Positions 35,392 through 44,236 of a stretch of DNA of 64,000 nucleotides are shown here, piece after piece (the first letter of the stretch is position 1; every line of letters starts with the position of its first letter). Source of the stretch: Candidatus Saccharicenans sp. (GTDB lineage: Bacteria > Acidobacteriota > Aminicenantia > Aminicenantales > Saccharicenantaceae); the NCBI GenBank assembly GCA_024653215.1, contig JANLFU010000002.1, positions 211,337 through 275,336 on the forward strand. The letters run 5' to 3'. Position numbers and translations under genes: made by a program. The notes beneath the pieces are model-generated. The model had not been told where the DNA came from. It was given only the letters and a program-made list of their open reading frames with translations, and did no database searches.

Positions 35392-35895
35392 ATGAGATAC
35401 TACCTTTCGCTCGGCAGTAACCTCGGCCACCGGTCCCGCCACCTGGCCCAGGCTCGCAATCTGCTGCAGAAAGCCGGGGTCAGGATAATCCGTCAATCGT
35501 CTGTCTACGAGACTGAACCGGTTGATTACCTGGACCAGCCCTGGTTCTACAACCAGGTGCTGGAGGTGGAAGCTGCGAAAAGCCCGATAGCCCTGCTCTA
35601 CCTGGTCAAGGACATCGAACTGAAGATGAAGCGCCGCCCGTCGGTGGATAAAGGACCGAGGGTGATTGACATCGACATCCTGCTGGCCGAAAAGACCGTG
35701 GTCCAGACCAGCAAGCTGGTGGTGCCCCATCCCAGGATGAGTTTCAGGAATTTCGTCATGGTTCCGCTGGCCGAAATTGCGCCTGATTTGGTGCATCCCC
35801 TGTTTCACCTGCCGGTTTCGGTACTGGCCGGTATGACCGGTGATCATTCCCGCGTTCGCAAGGTGGAAGAAGCCCATCAGGCCCAGGCCGTCTGA
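35392..35895 (+). CDS. folK: 2-Amino-4-hydroxy-6-hydroxymethyldihydropteridine pyrophosphokinase
   Basis: This 167-residue cytosolic enzyme transfers pyrophosphate from ATP to hydroxymethyldihydropterin in folate synthesis. Motifs: YLSLGSNLGHR at the start, SSVYETEPV, DQPWFYNQV, the Mg/ATP-binding RVIDIDILLA, and VPHPRMSFRNFVMVPLAEIAP. It is full length for HPPK. The A/T-rich leader has a weak ribosome site. No other folate gene is adjacent. It is convergent with the M14 peptidase gene, 256 bp away. Confidence 0.95.
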   Translation: MRYYLSLGSNLGHRSRHLAQARNLLQKAGVRIIRQSSVYETEPVDYLDQPWFYNQVLEVEAAKSPIALLYLVKDIELKMKRRPSVDKGPRVIDIDILLAEKTVVQTSKLVVPHPRMSFRNFVMVPLAEIAPDLVHPLFHLPVSVLAGMTGDHSRVRKVEEAHQAQAV

Positions 35896-36151
35896 AAGAC
35901 CGGCTCCTCCTGCCACCATCAAACCTTCGCCACACTCCAATCCGAACTTGATTATTTCAGGGAAATTTGGCCGGCGACATGAAATAAAATTGAGCGATTT
36001 AAATCATAATCTGAAAGACTAAGAGGTTTCGGGAAAAGATTTCCTGCTGGAACTTTTATTTTCGTAACAAATTATTTATTTCATAGACTTTTATTTCCTA
36101 CAGACAGATAAACTCGGCCTAATATTTTCTGACCGGCCTTTCAGGCCATAG

Positions 36152-38761
36152 TTATCTTATTGTTCCGTAAAAAATTGAATTGAACAGCAGCTTGAAGGTG
36201 CCGCGCGACTGGGCCCGGAACTGGACCGGAAAGCCCAGGAGAATCAGCCGCCCCTTTTCCTGCGGTACCTCGACGATGGCCGCCTTCTGCTGGATGAGTT
36301 TCTCTCCATATATCCAGCCGCTGAGCAGCAGGTTGTCGCCCGCATATTTGGCCACAATTCTGGGAGAATTTTTCTGGTCGAACGAGGGGAAGACATCAAA
36401 GGCGCAGCTTTCGGCAAAGACCAGCGGCTGCAGGCCATCCATTCCGTAGGCCACGGGATGAGAACGGTCAAACTCGGCCAGGAGAATCGAGCCAGAGCAG
36501 TTGAATTCATCTCTTTTGGCTTTCTCCAGGATGTTCCTCACGGCCGGCTTGAATTCGCCGGTGGCCAGGTTGCAGGAAGTATTCAGGAAGACCAGGGTTC
36601 CGCCCTGCCTGACAAATTCTTTCAGGTTATTGACTCCCCGGGGCGTCAGTCCGCCGACGTAATCGGGTGGCATGTCGCCCTTGCGGTAACCGTTGAGCAG
36701 CAGTTCTGGCGCGTAATGGTCGGGGATGACTATGGTGTCGTACTGGGCGGCCAGGTTTCCGGCCCTGATGTCGGCATCGTGCAGGCTCTTGTAGGAAAAT
36801 TCATGTTCATCCAGGACAAACCTGGTCCAGCCTTCATCTTCCACGGCCACCCAGGACTGGTAGACTCCAAGCCGGGGGGCCCGAACTTCGGCCGCCTCGG
36901 CCGTCGGCCGTGAAGCGCAGGCCTGAATTTTAAGGCCCAGCTCCCGGGCCAGTTTTTCCATAAAGTCACGGCCGACGGAACTGGCGATTATCGTTCCTTC
37001 CGGATAATTCTGCCCATCGTAGCTAAAGCTCTTTTTAGCCCAGGCAATTTTGCCCTTCTGTTTCAGGATGCGGTTCATGGCAGTGAAGGAAGCGTTCTGC
37101 CCGTGGTCTATCAGAAAAGCCGCGGTTCCCGAGCCTTCCACTTTCCCGGCCGGTGGGGTAACTTCAGGTAAACGGTTCATTTTAACCGTGACCGGGCTGC
37201 CGGCCGCCTGAACCTTGAGGTTGAACTGGTAGGAGAGAGTCCAGCCCATCATGTCATAGGCTTCAAGTGGCGAACCTTCAATTTTCTTGGACTGGACCAG
37301 TCCCTGCCACAGGTCCGGGTATTTTCTCAGGTCGGGGTAGCGCTGCTCTTCCAGCATGTTCTTGGCAAACAGGGCAAAGGGCTGGCTCATCGGAATGACC
37401 AGCGTCCCCTTCGGGTAGGCTATACCATCGCAGGAAAAATCTTCCTGGGCCTCGTAGACCTCTATCCCCAGGAGAATCATCCGGTTCATCAGCAGGGCTA
37501 AATTGCCCGGGTCGCCCTGGGCCCGGGGGATGATCCAGGCATAGGGAGGTTCTTTCTGAAACCTGGCCATGACCTCGCTGGCCATCTTGTACTTATTGAA
37601 AAGCAGTTCCTGGCGGTATTTGGCGGCCACTTCCAGGACGGCCTTGGAAGCGGTCAGGCAGTAATCGACCGCATCCCGCAGCCGCCACCAGCCGCCCTTC
37701 CAGGGGCTGGGATAGAAGGCCGACATGGTCAGGTCCTGGTATTCAGCCGGGAAATCCCTGACCGTGTAAAACCGCGGGGTGGCGTAGCGGTACAGGGCGG
37801 TTTCGGTCAGGATGGAAATGATGTTATGGGAATCGACCACCTGGGTTACGTAGCCGGGGTACCAGGTGTCGAAAAATATGCGGGAAATGGCTCCTTCCTT
37901 CCCCTCGTAATCAAAGGCTGCCCCCATGGCCGAGCCGATGAGGTTCTGCCAGCGGACTATCAGCGGGTGGACGTTGGGGTTGGTCGGTTCGGAGTTGGGG
38001 GGAATCCAGATGCGGGCCGGGAAGGGGGCTGTCTGGTGATGGTTATAAAGGATGACCGGGTACCACTCCTGGTTGACCAGCCTGGTGATATGCTGGGTTT
38101 CCTTCAGGTTGGCCAGGTAGGAATCGCGGTTGTTATCGTGTCCCGCATAATAATGATAGAGGTAGGGCAGGGGAGAGACTTCAAACGGCGTGCCCACGTT
38201 CCTGTGGTACCACTCGGCCAGCATGTTCATTCCGTCCGGGTTGGCAAACACCAGGAGACAGATGACTTCATCCAGGATTTTAATGGTCTTTTCATCGCGG
38301 GCCGAGACCAGGTCGTAGGCTAACTGCACCAGGTGCTGGGCCGGGGCACATTCGGAGGCATGCAAGCCACCGTCAATATAGACCACGGCCTTTCCCTCGC
38401 GGGATAGCCTGGCCGCTTCTTCCGGGCCCAGGCCCCGGGCCAGCGATATCCTTTTCATGATATCCCGGTATTTTTCCAGTTCGGCCAGATTACCGGGGGA
38501 GGAAATGACCGCATAATACATGGGCAATCCGAGCGTGGTCTTGCCCATTTCCTGTAACTTTATGCGGTCAGAGACCGAGGCCACCTTTTTCAGGTAATCA
38601 ATGGCCTGGTCGTAGGTGATGAGGTGGTAATCGGCTCCGACCTTGAAACCCAGGATTTCTTCTGGTGCCGGGATTACCTGGGATTGAGCCGGTCCGGAAC
38701 AGACCATCAAGATGATGGATAAGAAGGAGGCAATTGAAATAAGGCGGTATTTGAACATCAT
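36152..38761 (-). CDS. Exported M14-family zinc carboxypeptidase-like protein
   Basis: This 869-residue protein has a signal peptide (about 7-27). The M14 peptidase core lies in the first 360 residues: HASE in IDGGLHASECAP (zinc His and Glu), NPDGMN, GHDNNRDSY replacing the usual DxNRDW, LYNHHQTAP with the third zinc His, and catalytic Glu in ILTETALY. The rest is large and beta/alpha mixed. It includes PDHYAPELLLNGYRKG and a glutamine-amidotransferase-like segment (FLNTSCNLATGE), typical of long bacterial M14 proteins. AGGAG lies upstream; two ATGs at 38761 and 38758 are both possible. The peptide or peptidoglycan substrate is unknown. Confidence 0.85.
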   Translation of the reverse strand: MMFKYRLISIASFLSIILMVCSGPAQSQVIPAPEEILGFKVGADYHLITYDQAIDYLKKVASVSDRIKLQEMGKTTLGLPMYYAVISSPGNLAELEKYRDIMKRISLARGLGPEEAARLSREGKAVVYIDGGLHASECAPAQHLVQLAYDLVSARDEKTIKILDEVICLLVFANPDGMNMLAEWYHRNVGTPFEVSPLPYLYHYYAGHDNNRDSYLANLKETQHITRLVNQEWYPVILYNHHQTAPFPARIWIPPNSEPTNPNVHPLIVRWQNLIGSAMGAAFDYEGKEGAISRIFFDTWYPGYVTQVVDSHNIISILTETALYRYATPRFYTVRDFPAEYQDLTMSAFYPSPWKGGWWRLRDAVDYCLTASKAVLEVAAKYRQELLFNKYKMASEVMARFQKEPPYAWIIPRAQGDPGNLALLMNRMILLGIEVYEAQEDFSCDGIAYPKGTLVIPMSQPFALFAKNMLEEQRYPDLRKYPDLWQGLVQSKKIEGSPLEAYDMMGWTLSYQFNLKVQAAGSPVTVKMNRLPEVTPPAGKVEGSGTAAFLIDHGQNASFTAMNRILKQKGKIAWAKKSFSYDGQNYPEGTIIASSVGRDFMEKLARELGLKIQACASRPTAEAAEVRAPRLGVYQSWVAVEDEGWTRFVLDEHEFSYKSLHDADIRAGNLAAQYDTIVIPDHYAPELLLNGYRKGDMPPDYVGGLTPRGVNNLKEFVRQGGTLVFLNTSCNLATGEFKPAVRNILEKAKRDEFNCSGSILLAEFDRSHPVAYGMDGLQPLVFAESCAFDVFPSFDQKNSPRIVAKYAGDNLLLSGWIYGEKLIQQKAAIVEVPQEKGRLILLGFPVQFRAQSRGTFKLLFNSIFYGTIR

Positions 38762-38777
38762 CTATCTCCTGAAAAAT

Positions 38778-39149
38778 TTATTCAAAGGCATTGACCAGGT
38801 GTTCAATTGCGGGTGGCTGCCCATCCGAAAAAAGGATGCTGATGACATCAAAGCGGCAATCGATATTTTGAAGCTGGTTCAGGTAGAGATAACCCTCAGC
38901 CGCTCTGCGCAGGTGGGCTTTTTTGCGTTCGGTGATGGCTTCTTCCGGGCAGCCGAAATCGCCCGAGCTCCGGGTCTTGACTTCGATGAAGACCAGGTAC
39001 TGGCCGTCGTGAGCTACCAGGTCAATTTCGGTGTGATGAAACTGGAAATGCCGGTCCAGGATGCGGAACCCCTTTTTCTCGAGGTACTCGGCGGCAATGT
39101 CCTCGCCCCAGCGACCGAAAGGGAGTGAACCTACTTTATCCTTTTCCAC
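38778..39149 (-). CDS. YraN/UPF0102 family putative nuclease
   Basis: This 123-residue protein shows the UPF0102 pattern: GRWGEDIAAEYLEKKG, EIDLVAHDGQYLVFIEVKTR (the ExK of the restriction-endonuclease-like fold), then AITERKKAHLRRAAEGYL. The family resembles Holliday-junction-type nucleases but is uncharacterised. It starts with GTG at 39149 and overlaps the end of cysS by 19 nt in another frame, so the two are probably coupled in translation. The 16-bp gap to the M14 gene suggests one operon. Confidence 0.9.
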   Translation of the reverse strand: MEKDKVGSLPFGRWGEDIAAEYLEKKGFRILDRHFQFHHTEIDLVAHDGQYLVFIEVKTRSSGDFGCPEEAITERKKAHLRRAAEGYLYLNQLQNIDCRFDVISILFSDGQPPAIEHLVNAFE

Positions 39150-40525
39150 CTGACGCCTTCTTTGGTATCTTCCAGCACTATTCCCTGCTGGCGCAGCTCT
39201 TCCCGGATGGCGTCAGCCAGGGCAAAATTCTTTTCTTTCCTGGCCTTCTGGCGTAGCTCGATTTTTTCCAGGAGCTCCGGCGGCAGGGCTTCCTCTTTTC
39301 TCTCCGGCAGGATGGCCAGTACCCTGTCTATCTCCTCAACGGTCCGCAGGACTCTTACGGCATCCTCCTGCTTGAGCAGGTCGCGGGACAGCCTGGAGTT
39401 TATTTCCCTGATAAAGTCAAACAGCACGGCCAGGGCGGCCGAAATGTTGAGGTCATCGGCCAGGCTTTCCCTGAAATCAGTTAATACCTTTTCCGCCAGA
39501 ACCTGGTTCTCCGGCTCAGAGCCCGGGGCAAAGGTGCGGTGTTCCAGTTCATAGACGAAATCCAGGACTCTCTGCCGCGAGGCCCGGGCCTGCTCCAGGC
39601 CGTCGAAGGTAAAGTTGAGCATCTTGCGGTAATGGGTGGAGAGCAGGAAGAAGCGCAGGTCAACCGGATTCAGCCCGCGGGCCAGCAGGTCGCGCAGGGT
39701 ATAAAAATTTCCCTTGGACTTGGACATTTTTTCGCCGTCCACCACCAGGTGGTGGCAGTGCAGCCAGTAATTGACGAATTTCTGCCCGTAATAAGCTTCC
39801 GATTGGGCTATCTCGTTCTCGTGGTGGGGGAAAATATTATCTATGCCGCCACAGTGGATGTCGATACTGGGCCCGAGATAGCGGGTACTCATGGCCGAGC
39901 ATTCTATGTGCCAGCCCGGTCGACCGGCACCCAGCTCGGTTTCCCAGAAGGGTTCACCCTCCTTGGCTTTCTTCCACAGGGCAAAGTCATGGACGCTCTC
40001 TTTTTCGTACTCGTCGCTATCGACCCGGGCTCCGGCCTTGAGCTCGGCCAGGTCGATTTTGGCCAGGCGACCGTAGGCCGGGAATTTCTGGATGCTGAAG
40101 TATACGGAACCTTCCTTGTAATAAGCATAACCCTTGTCCAGCAATCCCCTGACCATCCTGACCATGTCGGGGATATGTTCGGTGGCCCGGGGGTAGATAT
40201 CGGCCGGCATGATCCTGAGGGTCTTGAGGTCTTCGAAGAAGGCCTCGATGTACCTGGATGTGTACTCCTGGAGGGAAAGGCCCTGGCGCGCGGCTCCCTT
40301 GATGGTCTTGTCATCGACATCGGTTATGTTCATGACGTGGATGACCTTGAAACCGGCCAGCAGAAGGAATCTCTTCAGCAGGTCTTCAAAAATGTAGGCC
40401 CGGTAATTGCCGATATGGGGATAGTCGTAGACGGTGGGACCGCAGGTATAGAGGCGGACTTCGCCTTCCTTGATTGGCCTGAATTCCTCCAGGGAGCCGG
40501 AAAGTGTATTGAAGAAGCGAATCAT
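39131..40525 (-). CDS. cysS: Cysteinyl-tRNA synthetase
   Basis: This 464-residue class I tRNA synthetase charges tRNA-Cys. It has CGPTVYDYPHIGNYR (a zinc Cys and the HIGH motif as HIGN), a zinc Cys in WHIECSAMS, HHENEIAQSEA with zinc His and Glu, and KMSKSKGNF. The anticodon-binding C-terminal domain is complete. I chose ATG 40525, giving the usual IRFFNTLSGSLEEF start; the frame runs on to a TTG at 40561, which looks too long. The ribosome site is weak. It is upstream of yraN, with which it overlaps. Confidence 0.96.
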   Translation of the reverse strand: MIRFFNTLSGSLEEFRPIKEGEVRLYTCGPTVYDYPHIGNYRAYIFEDLLKRFLLLAGFKVIHVMNITDVDDKTIKGAARQGLSLQEYTSRYIEAFFEDLKTLRIMPADIYPRATEHIPDMVRMVRGLLDKGYAYYKEGSVYFSIQKFPAYGRLAKIDLAELKAGARVDSDEYEKESVHDFALWKKAKEGEPFWETELGAGRPGWHIECSAMSTRYLGPSIDIHCGGIDNIFPHHENEIAQSEAYYGQKFVNYWLHCHHLVVDGEKMSKSKGNFYTLRDLLARGLNPVDLRFFLLSTHYRKMLNFTFDGLEQARASRQRVLDFVYELEHRTFAPGSEPENQVLAEKVLTDFRESLADDLNISAALAVLFDFIREINSRLSRDLLKQEDAVRVLRTVEEIDRVLAILPERKEEALPPELLEKIELRQKARKEKNFALADAIREELRQQGIVLEDTKEGVRWKRIK

Positions 40526-40608
40526 CCTGTCTATTATGTCCAAACCATAGCGGGGCGTCAATAGGCAGAGAACAGGGGCTGATCGGTCTTACATATAGAC
40601 GGTTTGGT

Positions 40609-40638
40609 TTGACCTTGTTTCTCAAAATATGACATAAT
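40609..40638 (+). promoter_or_regulatory. Sigma-70-like promoter for the LKR/SDH/amrB genes
   Basis: TTGACC (40609-40614, 5 of 6) and CATAAT (40633-40638, 5 of 6) are separated by 18 bp. Transcription would begin near 40645, and the leader would be about 26 nt. No riboswitch fits in this space. Confidence 0.55.
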
Positions 40639-40670
40639 AACAATCTAATAATACCTACAAAGGACTCATA

Positions 40671-41981
40671 ATGAAGATTAATATCGGCATCAGACGCGAA
40701 GACATCAGCCGCTGGGAGAGGCGGGTTCCGCTGATCCCCTCACACCTTAGGGAACTTCAGGAGAAGCACCCTTTTCAATTCTACGTCCAACCCTCGGACA
40801 TCAGGGTTTTCCCAGACAGCGAATACCGGGCAGCCGGGGCCGTGGTCCAGGAAGACCTCTGTCCCAGCCGGGTGGTCCTGGCCATTAAGGAAATTCCCCT
40901 CCAATTATTCGAGCGGGGGAAGGTTTACGTTTTTTTCTCCCATACCATTAAGGGCCAGGCTCATAACATGCCCATGCTCCGGAAGATAATGGAACTGGGC
41001 TGCACCCTGATTGATTACGAGAAGATGACCGATGACCAGGGCCGCCGGGTCCTGTTCTTCGGGAATTATGCCGGCCATGCCGGGATGGTTGACTCCCTGT
41101 GGGCCTATGGCCAGAGAATGAAGCTTCTGGGACTGAAGACCCCCTTCGAGAGGATAAAGCAGGCTGTGCACTATGCCAGCCTGACTGAGGTTAAGGAAGA
41201 GGTCAGGGCTGTTGGCCAGGAAATTGTGGACAGGGGCCTGCCGGCCGAAATCAGCCCCTTTATCTGCGGCTTTTTCGGTTATGGCCACGTCTCCCAGGGT
41301 GCCCAGGAAGTTTATGACCTGCTGCCGGCGGTGGAAATCAGGCCCTCCGAACTGGCCGAAACGGTGGAGAAGGGCTATTTCTCGCCCCACCGGGTTTATA
41401 AGGTTGTCTTTAAGGAAGAGGATATGGTCAGGCCGAAGGGAGCGCAGCCTTTTGACCTTCAGGATTATTACCAGAACCCCGATAAATATTACCCGGTTTC
41501 CGAAGAATATCTGCCCTACCTTAATATCCTTATAAATGGCATTTTCTGGACTCCAAAGTATCCCCGCTTTGTGACCAGGAAATTCCTGCAGAAATTATAT
41601 GGGACCAAAGACCAGCCCAGGTTACAGGTCATAGGGGATATTACCTGTGATATTAACGGTTCCATCGAATGCACCGTCCGGGCCACGGATTCTGAAAAGC
41701 CGGTTTATGTTTATGACCCGGCCACGGGAGAATCCAGGGACGGGTTCGAGGGCGCGGGTCCGGTGGTCCTGGCCGTTTATAATCTGCCGGCGGAGCTTCC
41801 GATCGAGTCTTCCACCTATTTCAGCCAGGGGTTGAAAAAATACGTTCCGGACCTGGCCATGGCCGATTATAACCGTCCTTTTGACCGGCTGGAGCTCGAC
41901 CGTGTCCTGAAAAAAGCCATTATTGTTTATAACGGCGAGCTCACCCCGGATTTCCGTTATCTGGAAAACTACCTGAAATAG
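40671..41981 (+). CDS. Lysine-ketoglutarate reductase (LKR) domain protein
   Basis: This 436-residue protein matches the LKR half of eukaryotic-type LKR/SDH. It would condense lysine and 2-oxoglutarate to saccharopine using NAD(P)H. It belongs to the AlaDH/PNT-like fold. Motifs seen: IGIRREDISRWERRVPL at the start, FFSHTIKGQAHNMP, DYEKMTDDQGRRVLFF, GNYAGHAGMVDSLWAYGQR, and a late region GDITCDINGSIECT. The SDH partner follows 32 bp later. In plants and animals the two are fused as AASS; here they are separate proteins. Direction is probably lysine degradation, as no diaminopimelate or aminoadipate gene is near. Confidence 0.82.
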   Translation: MKINIGIRREDISRWERRVPLIPSHLRELQEKHPFQFYVQPSDIRVFPDSEYRAAGAVVQEDLCPSRVVLAIKEIPLQLFERGKVYVFFSHTIKGQAHNMPMLRKIMELGCTLIDYEKMTDDQGRRVLFFGNYAGHAGMVDSLWAYGQRMKLLGLKTPFERIKQAVHYASLTEVKEEVRAVGQEIVDRGLPAEISPFICGFFGYGHVSQGAQEVYDLLPAVEIRPSELAETVEKGYFSPHRVYKVVFKEEDMVRPKGAQPFDLQDYYQNPDKYYPVSEEYLPYLNILINGIFWTPKYPRFVTRKFLQKLYGTKDQPRLQVIGDITCDINGSIECTVRATDSEKPVYVYDPATGESRDGFEGAGPVVLAVYNLPAELPIESSTYFSQGLKKYVPDLAMADYNRPFDRLELDRVLKKAIIVYNGELTPDFRYLENYLK

Positions 41982-42013
41982 AAAATATTTCAGCCAGAAA
42001 AGCGAGGTACAAG

Positions 42014-43336
42014 ATGAAAAAGGTTTGCCTTCTGGGTGCCGGACTGGTAGCCGGCCCGTTGATTGAATACCTTCTCGGTTATGATGACATAGAACTGGTG
42101 GTGGCCGACCTTGACCTGGAGCGGGCCCGGAACCTGGTTAAGGGCCATCCCCGCGGCCGGGTCTTGCAGCTCGACCTTCAGGATCGCCAGGCCCTGACCC
42201 GCCTGCTGGCCGGGGGGCAGGTGGTGGTCAGCATGGTTCCCTATACTTTTCATCCTTACGTGGCTGAAATCTGCCTGGAACTTAATAAACACCTGGTAAC
42301 GGCTTCTTATGTCAGCCCGGCCATGAAGGCCCTTGACGCCAGGGCCAGGGAAAAGGGCCTGATATTTCTAAACGAGCTCGGCCTCGACCCGGGGATTGAC
42401 CACATGGAAGCCATGAGGTTAATTGACGAGGCTCATCAGGCCGGCGGCCGGGTGCTGAGCTTCATTTCTTACTGCGGCGGGTTACCGGCACCCGAAGCCA
42501 GGGATAATCCTTTTGGCTATAAATTCTCCTGGAGTCCGCGCGGAGTCCTTCTGGCCGGTCGGAATGAGGCCCGGTACCTTCTGGATGGGAAGGAAGTGGT
42601 GGTGCCGGCCGAAGAGCTTTTTAACCATTACAGAATGATCGATATACCGGGGCTGGGCATTTTTGAGGGTTACCCCAACCGGAATTCTGTTTCTTATACC
42701 GAGACCTATGGCATTCCAGAAGCCAGAACCATGCTCAGGGGAACCCTGCGTTATCCAGGCTGGTGTCTCAAGTTAAAAAAGATAGGGGAGCTGGGTCTGC
42801 TGGATATAACCGAGAGGGAGTGGCAGTCTGAGACCTATGCCGGATTCATGAGGGAATATCTGGGCCTGGGAGAATCGGCCGACCTCAAACAGGCACTGGC
42901 TGCCAGACTCAAAGTGGAAGCCGACTCTGAAGTCATCAAGAGCCTGGACTGGCTCGGACTTTTGAGCGACCATCCACTTCCTTCCAGGAAGATTTCTCCG
43001 CTCGACCTGCTGGTCGCCCTGATGGTAGATAAGTTGAAATACCGGGAAGGCGAACGTGACCTGACCGTTCTGCAGCATGAAATCGTGGTTGAATATCCGG
43101 GGAAGGGGCGGGAGAAGATTACCTCCACCCTCATTGATTTTGGTCAACCCCATGGTCATACTTCCATGTCCAGGACGGTTGGTCTGCCGGTAGCCCTTGG
43201 TGTAAAATTAATACTGGAAGGAAGGATCCACAGGAGCGGGGTCCTGACACCCACGGTGGCCGAAATATATCAACCGATTCTTGATGAGCTCCAGTCGCTG
43301 GGTCTGGCCTTCAAGGAAGAAAAAAAGTACATCTGA
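42014..43336 (+). CDS. Saccharopine dehydrogenase (glutamate-forming type)
   Basis: This 440-residue NAD(P)-dependent enzyme cleaves saccharopine to glutamate and aminoadipate semialdehyde. The Rossmann motif VCLLGAGLVAGPL opens the protein. Family-conserved stretches follow: ELGLDPGIDHMEAMRLIDEA, CGGLPAPEARDNPFGYKFSWS (here within one segment), and AGRNEARYLLDGKEV. The match is to the SDH half of AASS-type enzymes, and the order LKR then SDH is the same as in the fused protein. A hairpin covers the stop codon region before amrB. GAGG precedes the ATG at 42014. Confidence 0.88.
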   Translation: MKKVCLLGAGLVAGPLIEYLLGYDDIELVVADLDLERARNLVKGHPRGRVLQLDLQDRQALTRLLAGGQVVVSMVPYTFHPYVAEICLELNKHLVTASYVSPAMKALDARAREKGLIFLNELGLDPGIDHMEAMRLIDEAHQAGGRVLSFISYCGGLPAPEARDNPFGYKFSWSPRGVLLAGRNEARYLLDGKEVVVPAEELFNHYRMIDIPGLGIFEGYPNRNSVSYTETYGIPEARTMLRGTLRYPGWCLKLKKIGELGLLDITEREWQSETYAGFMREYLGLGESADLKQALAARLKVEADSEVIKSLDWLGLLSDHPLPSRKISPLDLLVALMVDKLKYREGERDLTVLQHEIVVEYPGKGREKITSTLIDFGQPHGHTSMSRTVGLPVALGVKLILEGRIHRSGVLTPTVAEIYQPILDELQSLGLAFKEEKKYI

Positions 43337-43349
43337 GCCTCAGCTCAGA
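43332..43349 (+). other. Hairpin over the SDH stop and before the amrB ribosome site
   Basis: TCTGAGC and GCTCAGA form a perfect 7-bp stem with CTCA loop. It includes the stop codon of the SDH gene and ends just before the AGGAGGG ribosome site of amrB. No U-tract follows, so it is not an intrinsic terminator. It could slow decay or tune amrB translation. Confidence 0.5.
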
Positions 43350-43362
43350 AAGGAGGGCCAAG

Positions 43363-44169
43363 ATGAAAAGACCGCCTTACGTGGCCGGTTATTTCTACCC
43401 GGATGACCCGGACCTCTTGAGAAGCATGATTCAGTCTTTTACCAGGGAAGAGGCGGAGAAAATAAGGGCAGTTGGAGTGGTGGCCCCGCATGCCGGTTAC
43501 GAATACTCAGGCCCGGTGGCGGGCAGGGTGTATTCGACGGTGGAAATACCGGAAACCGTTGTCATCATGTCTCCGGCCCATCACCGCATAAGTTCTTTGT
43601 TTGCCCTGTACGACCGCGGGAGCTGGCTGACGCCTCTGGGCGAAGTGAAAATTGAAGCCCGCCTGGCCGACCTATTGGCCCAGGAAACAGACCTCATCAG
43701 CCGCGACCCGGAAGCTCACCGGAAAGAACACTCCATTGAAGTCCAGATTCCATTCCTGCAGTACTTCAGGCCGGATGTTGCCATCGTGCCCATCATGGTC
43801 TCTTACCAGGCTGGTCTGCCTGAACTCAGCCAGCTCGGGCAGGCCCTGGCTGCAGCTGTCAGGAAATTTGAGCAGCCGGTATTGCTGGTGGCCTCCACCG
43901 ATATGAGCCATTATGTCAGCAAGAAAGTAGCCGAAGAGCTTGACTTCAAGGCCATAGAATTCATCAAGAAGCTTGACCCGGAAGGGCTGGTCCGGGTGGT
44001 AACCTCCTTTGGAATATCCATGTGCGGTTTCCAGCCGACCGCGGCCATGCTGGCCGCAGCCCGGTCCCTCGGGGCCAGGGAAGGCCGCCTGATCAGTTAC
44101 CAGACCTCGGGAGAAAGGACCGGGGATTACCGGGAAGTGGTGGGCTACGCCGGCCTGGCCATAATATAA
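43363..44169 (+). CDS. amrB: AmmeMemoRadiSam system protein B (MEMO1 family)
   Basis: This 268-residue protein is the bacterial MEMO1-like component. Motifs include PHAGYEYSGPVAGRVYS, SPAHHRISS, KEHSIEVQIPFLQYF and ASTDMSHYVS, with the conserved His and Asp residues of the nonheme-dioxygenase-like (LigB-related) fold. In the usual system it is found with AMMECR1 (AmrA) and a radical SAM protein (AmrS). Neither is nearby, so it stands alone after the LKR/SDH genes. Function is not established. It has a strong AGGAGG ribosome site, and the gap to SDH is 26 bp, so co-transcription is likely. Confidence 0.92.
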   Translation: MKRPPYVAGYFYPDDPDLLRSMIQSFTREEAEKIRAVGVVAPHAGYEYSGPVAGRVYSTVEIPETVVIMSPAHHRISSLFALYDRGSWLTPLGEVKIEARLADLLAQETDLISRDPEAHRKEHSIEVQIPFLQYFRPDVAIVPIMVSYQAGLPELSQLGQALAAAVRKFEQPVLLVASTDMSHYVSKKVAEELDFKAIEFIKKLDPEGLVRVVTSFGISMCGFQPTAAMLAAARSLGAREGRLISYQTSGERTGDYREVVGYAGLAII

Positions 44170-44190
44170 TTTAGCAGTCCCTAAAGAAGA

Positions 44191-44219
44191 TTGACAACTT
44201 CTGCCTTTTGAGGTAAATA
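44191..44219 (+). promoter_or_regulatory. Promoter candidate for the hrcA operon
   Basis: TTGACA (44191-44196, perfect) is followed by TAAATA at 17 bp (44214-44219, 3 of 6). The leader to ATG 44237 would be only about 11 nt. No CIRCE element (TTAGCACTC-N9-GAGTGCTAA) is visible around it. Confidence 0.4.
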
Positions 44220-44236
44220 AAATAAAAACGGGAAAA

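Noticed and set aside
40566..40670. A lysine riboswitch before the LKR gene
   Set aside because: The spacer is only about 105 bp, carries a promoter near its middle and leaves about 26 nt of leader, too short for an L-box.
44170..44190. TTAGCAGTCCCTAA as a possible CIRCE half-site
   Set aside because: CIRCE needs TTAGCACTC with a 9-bp spacer and the complementary half; the match is partial and the second half is absent.
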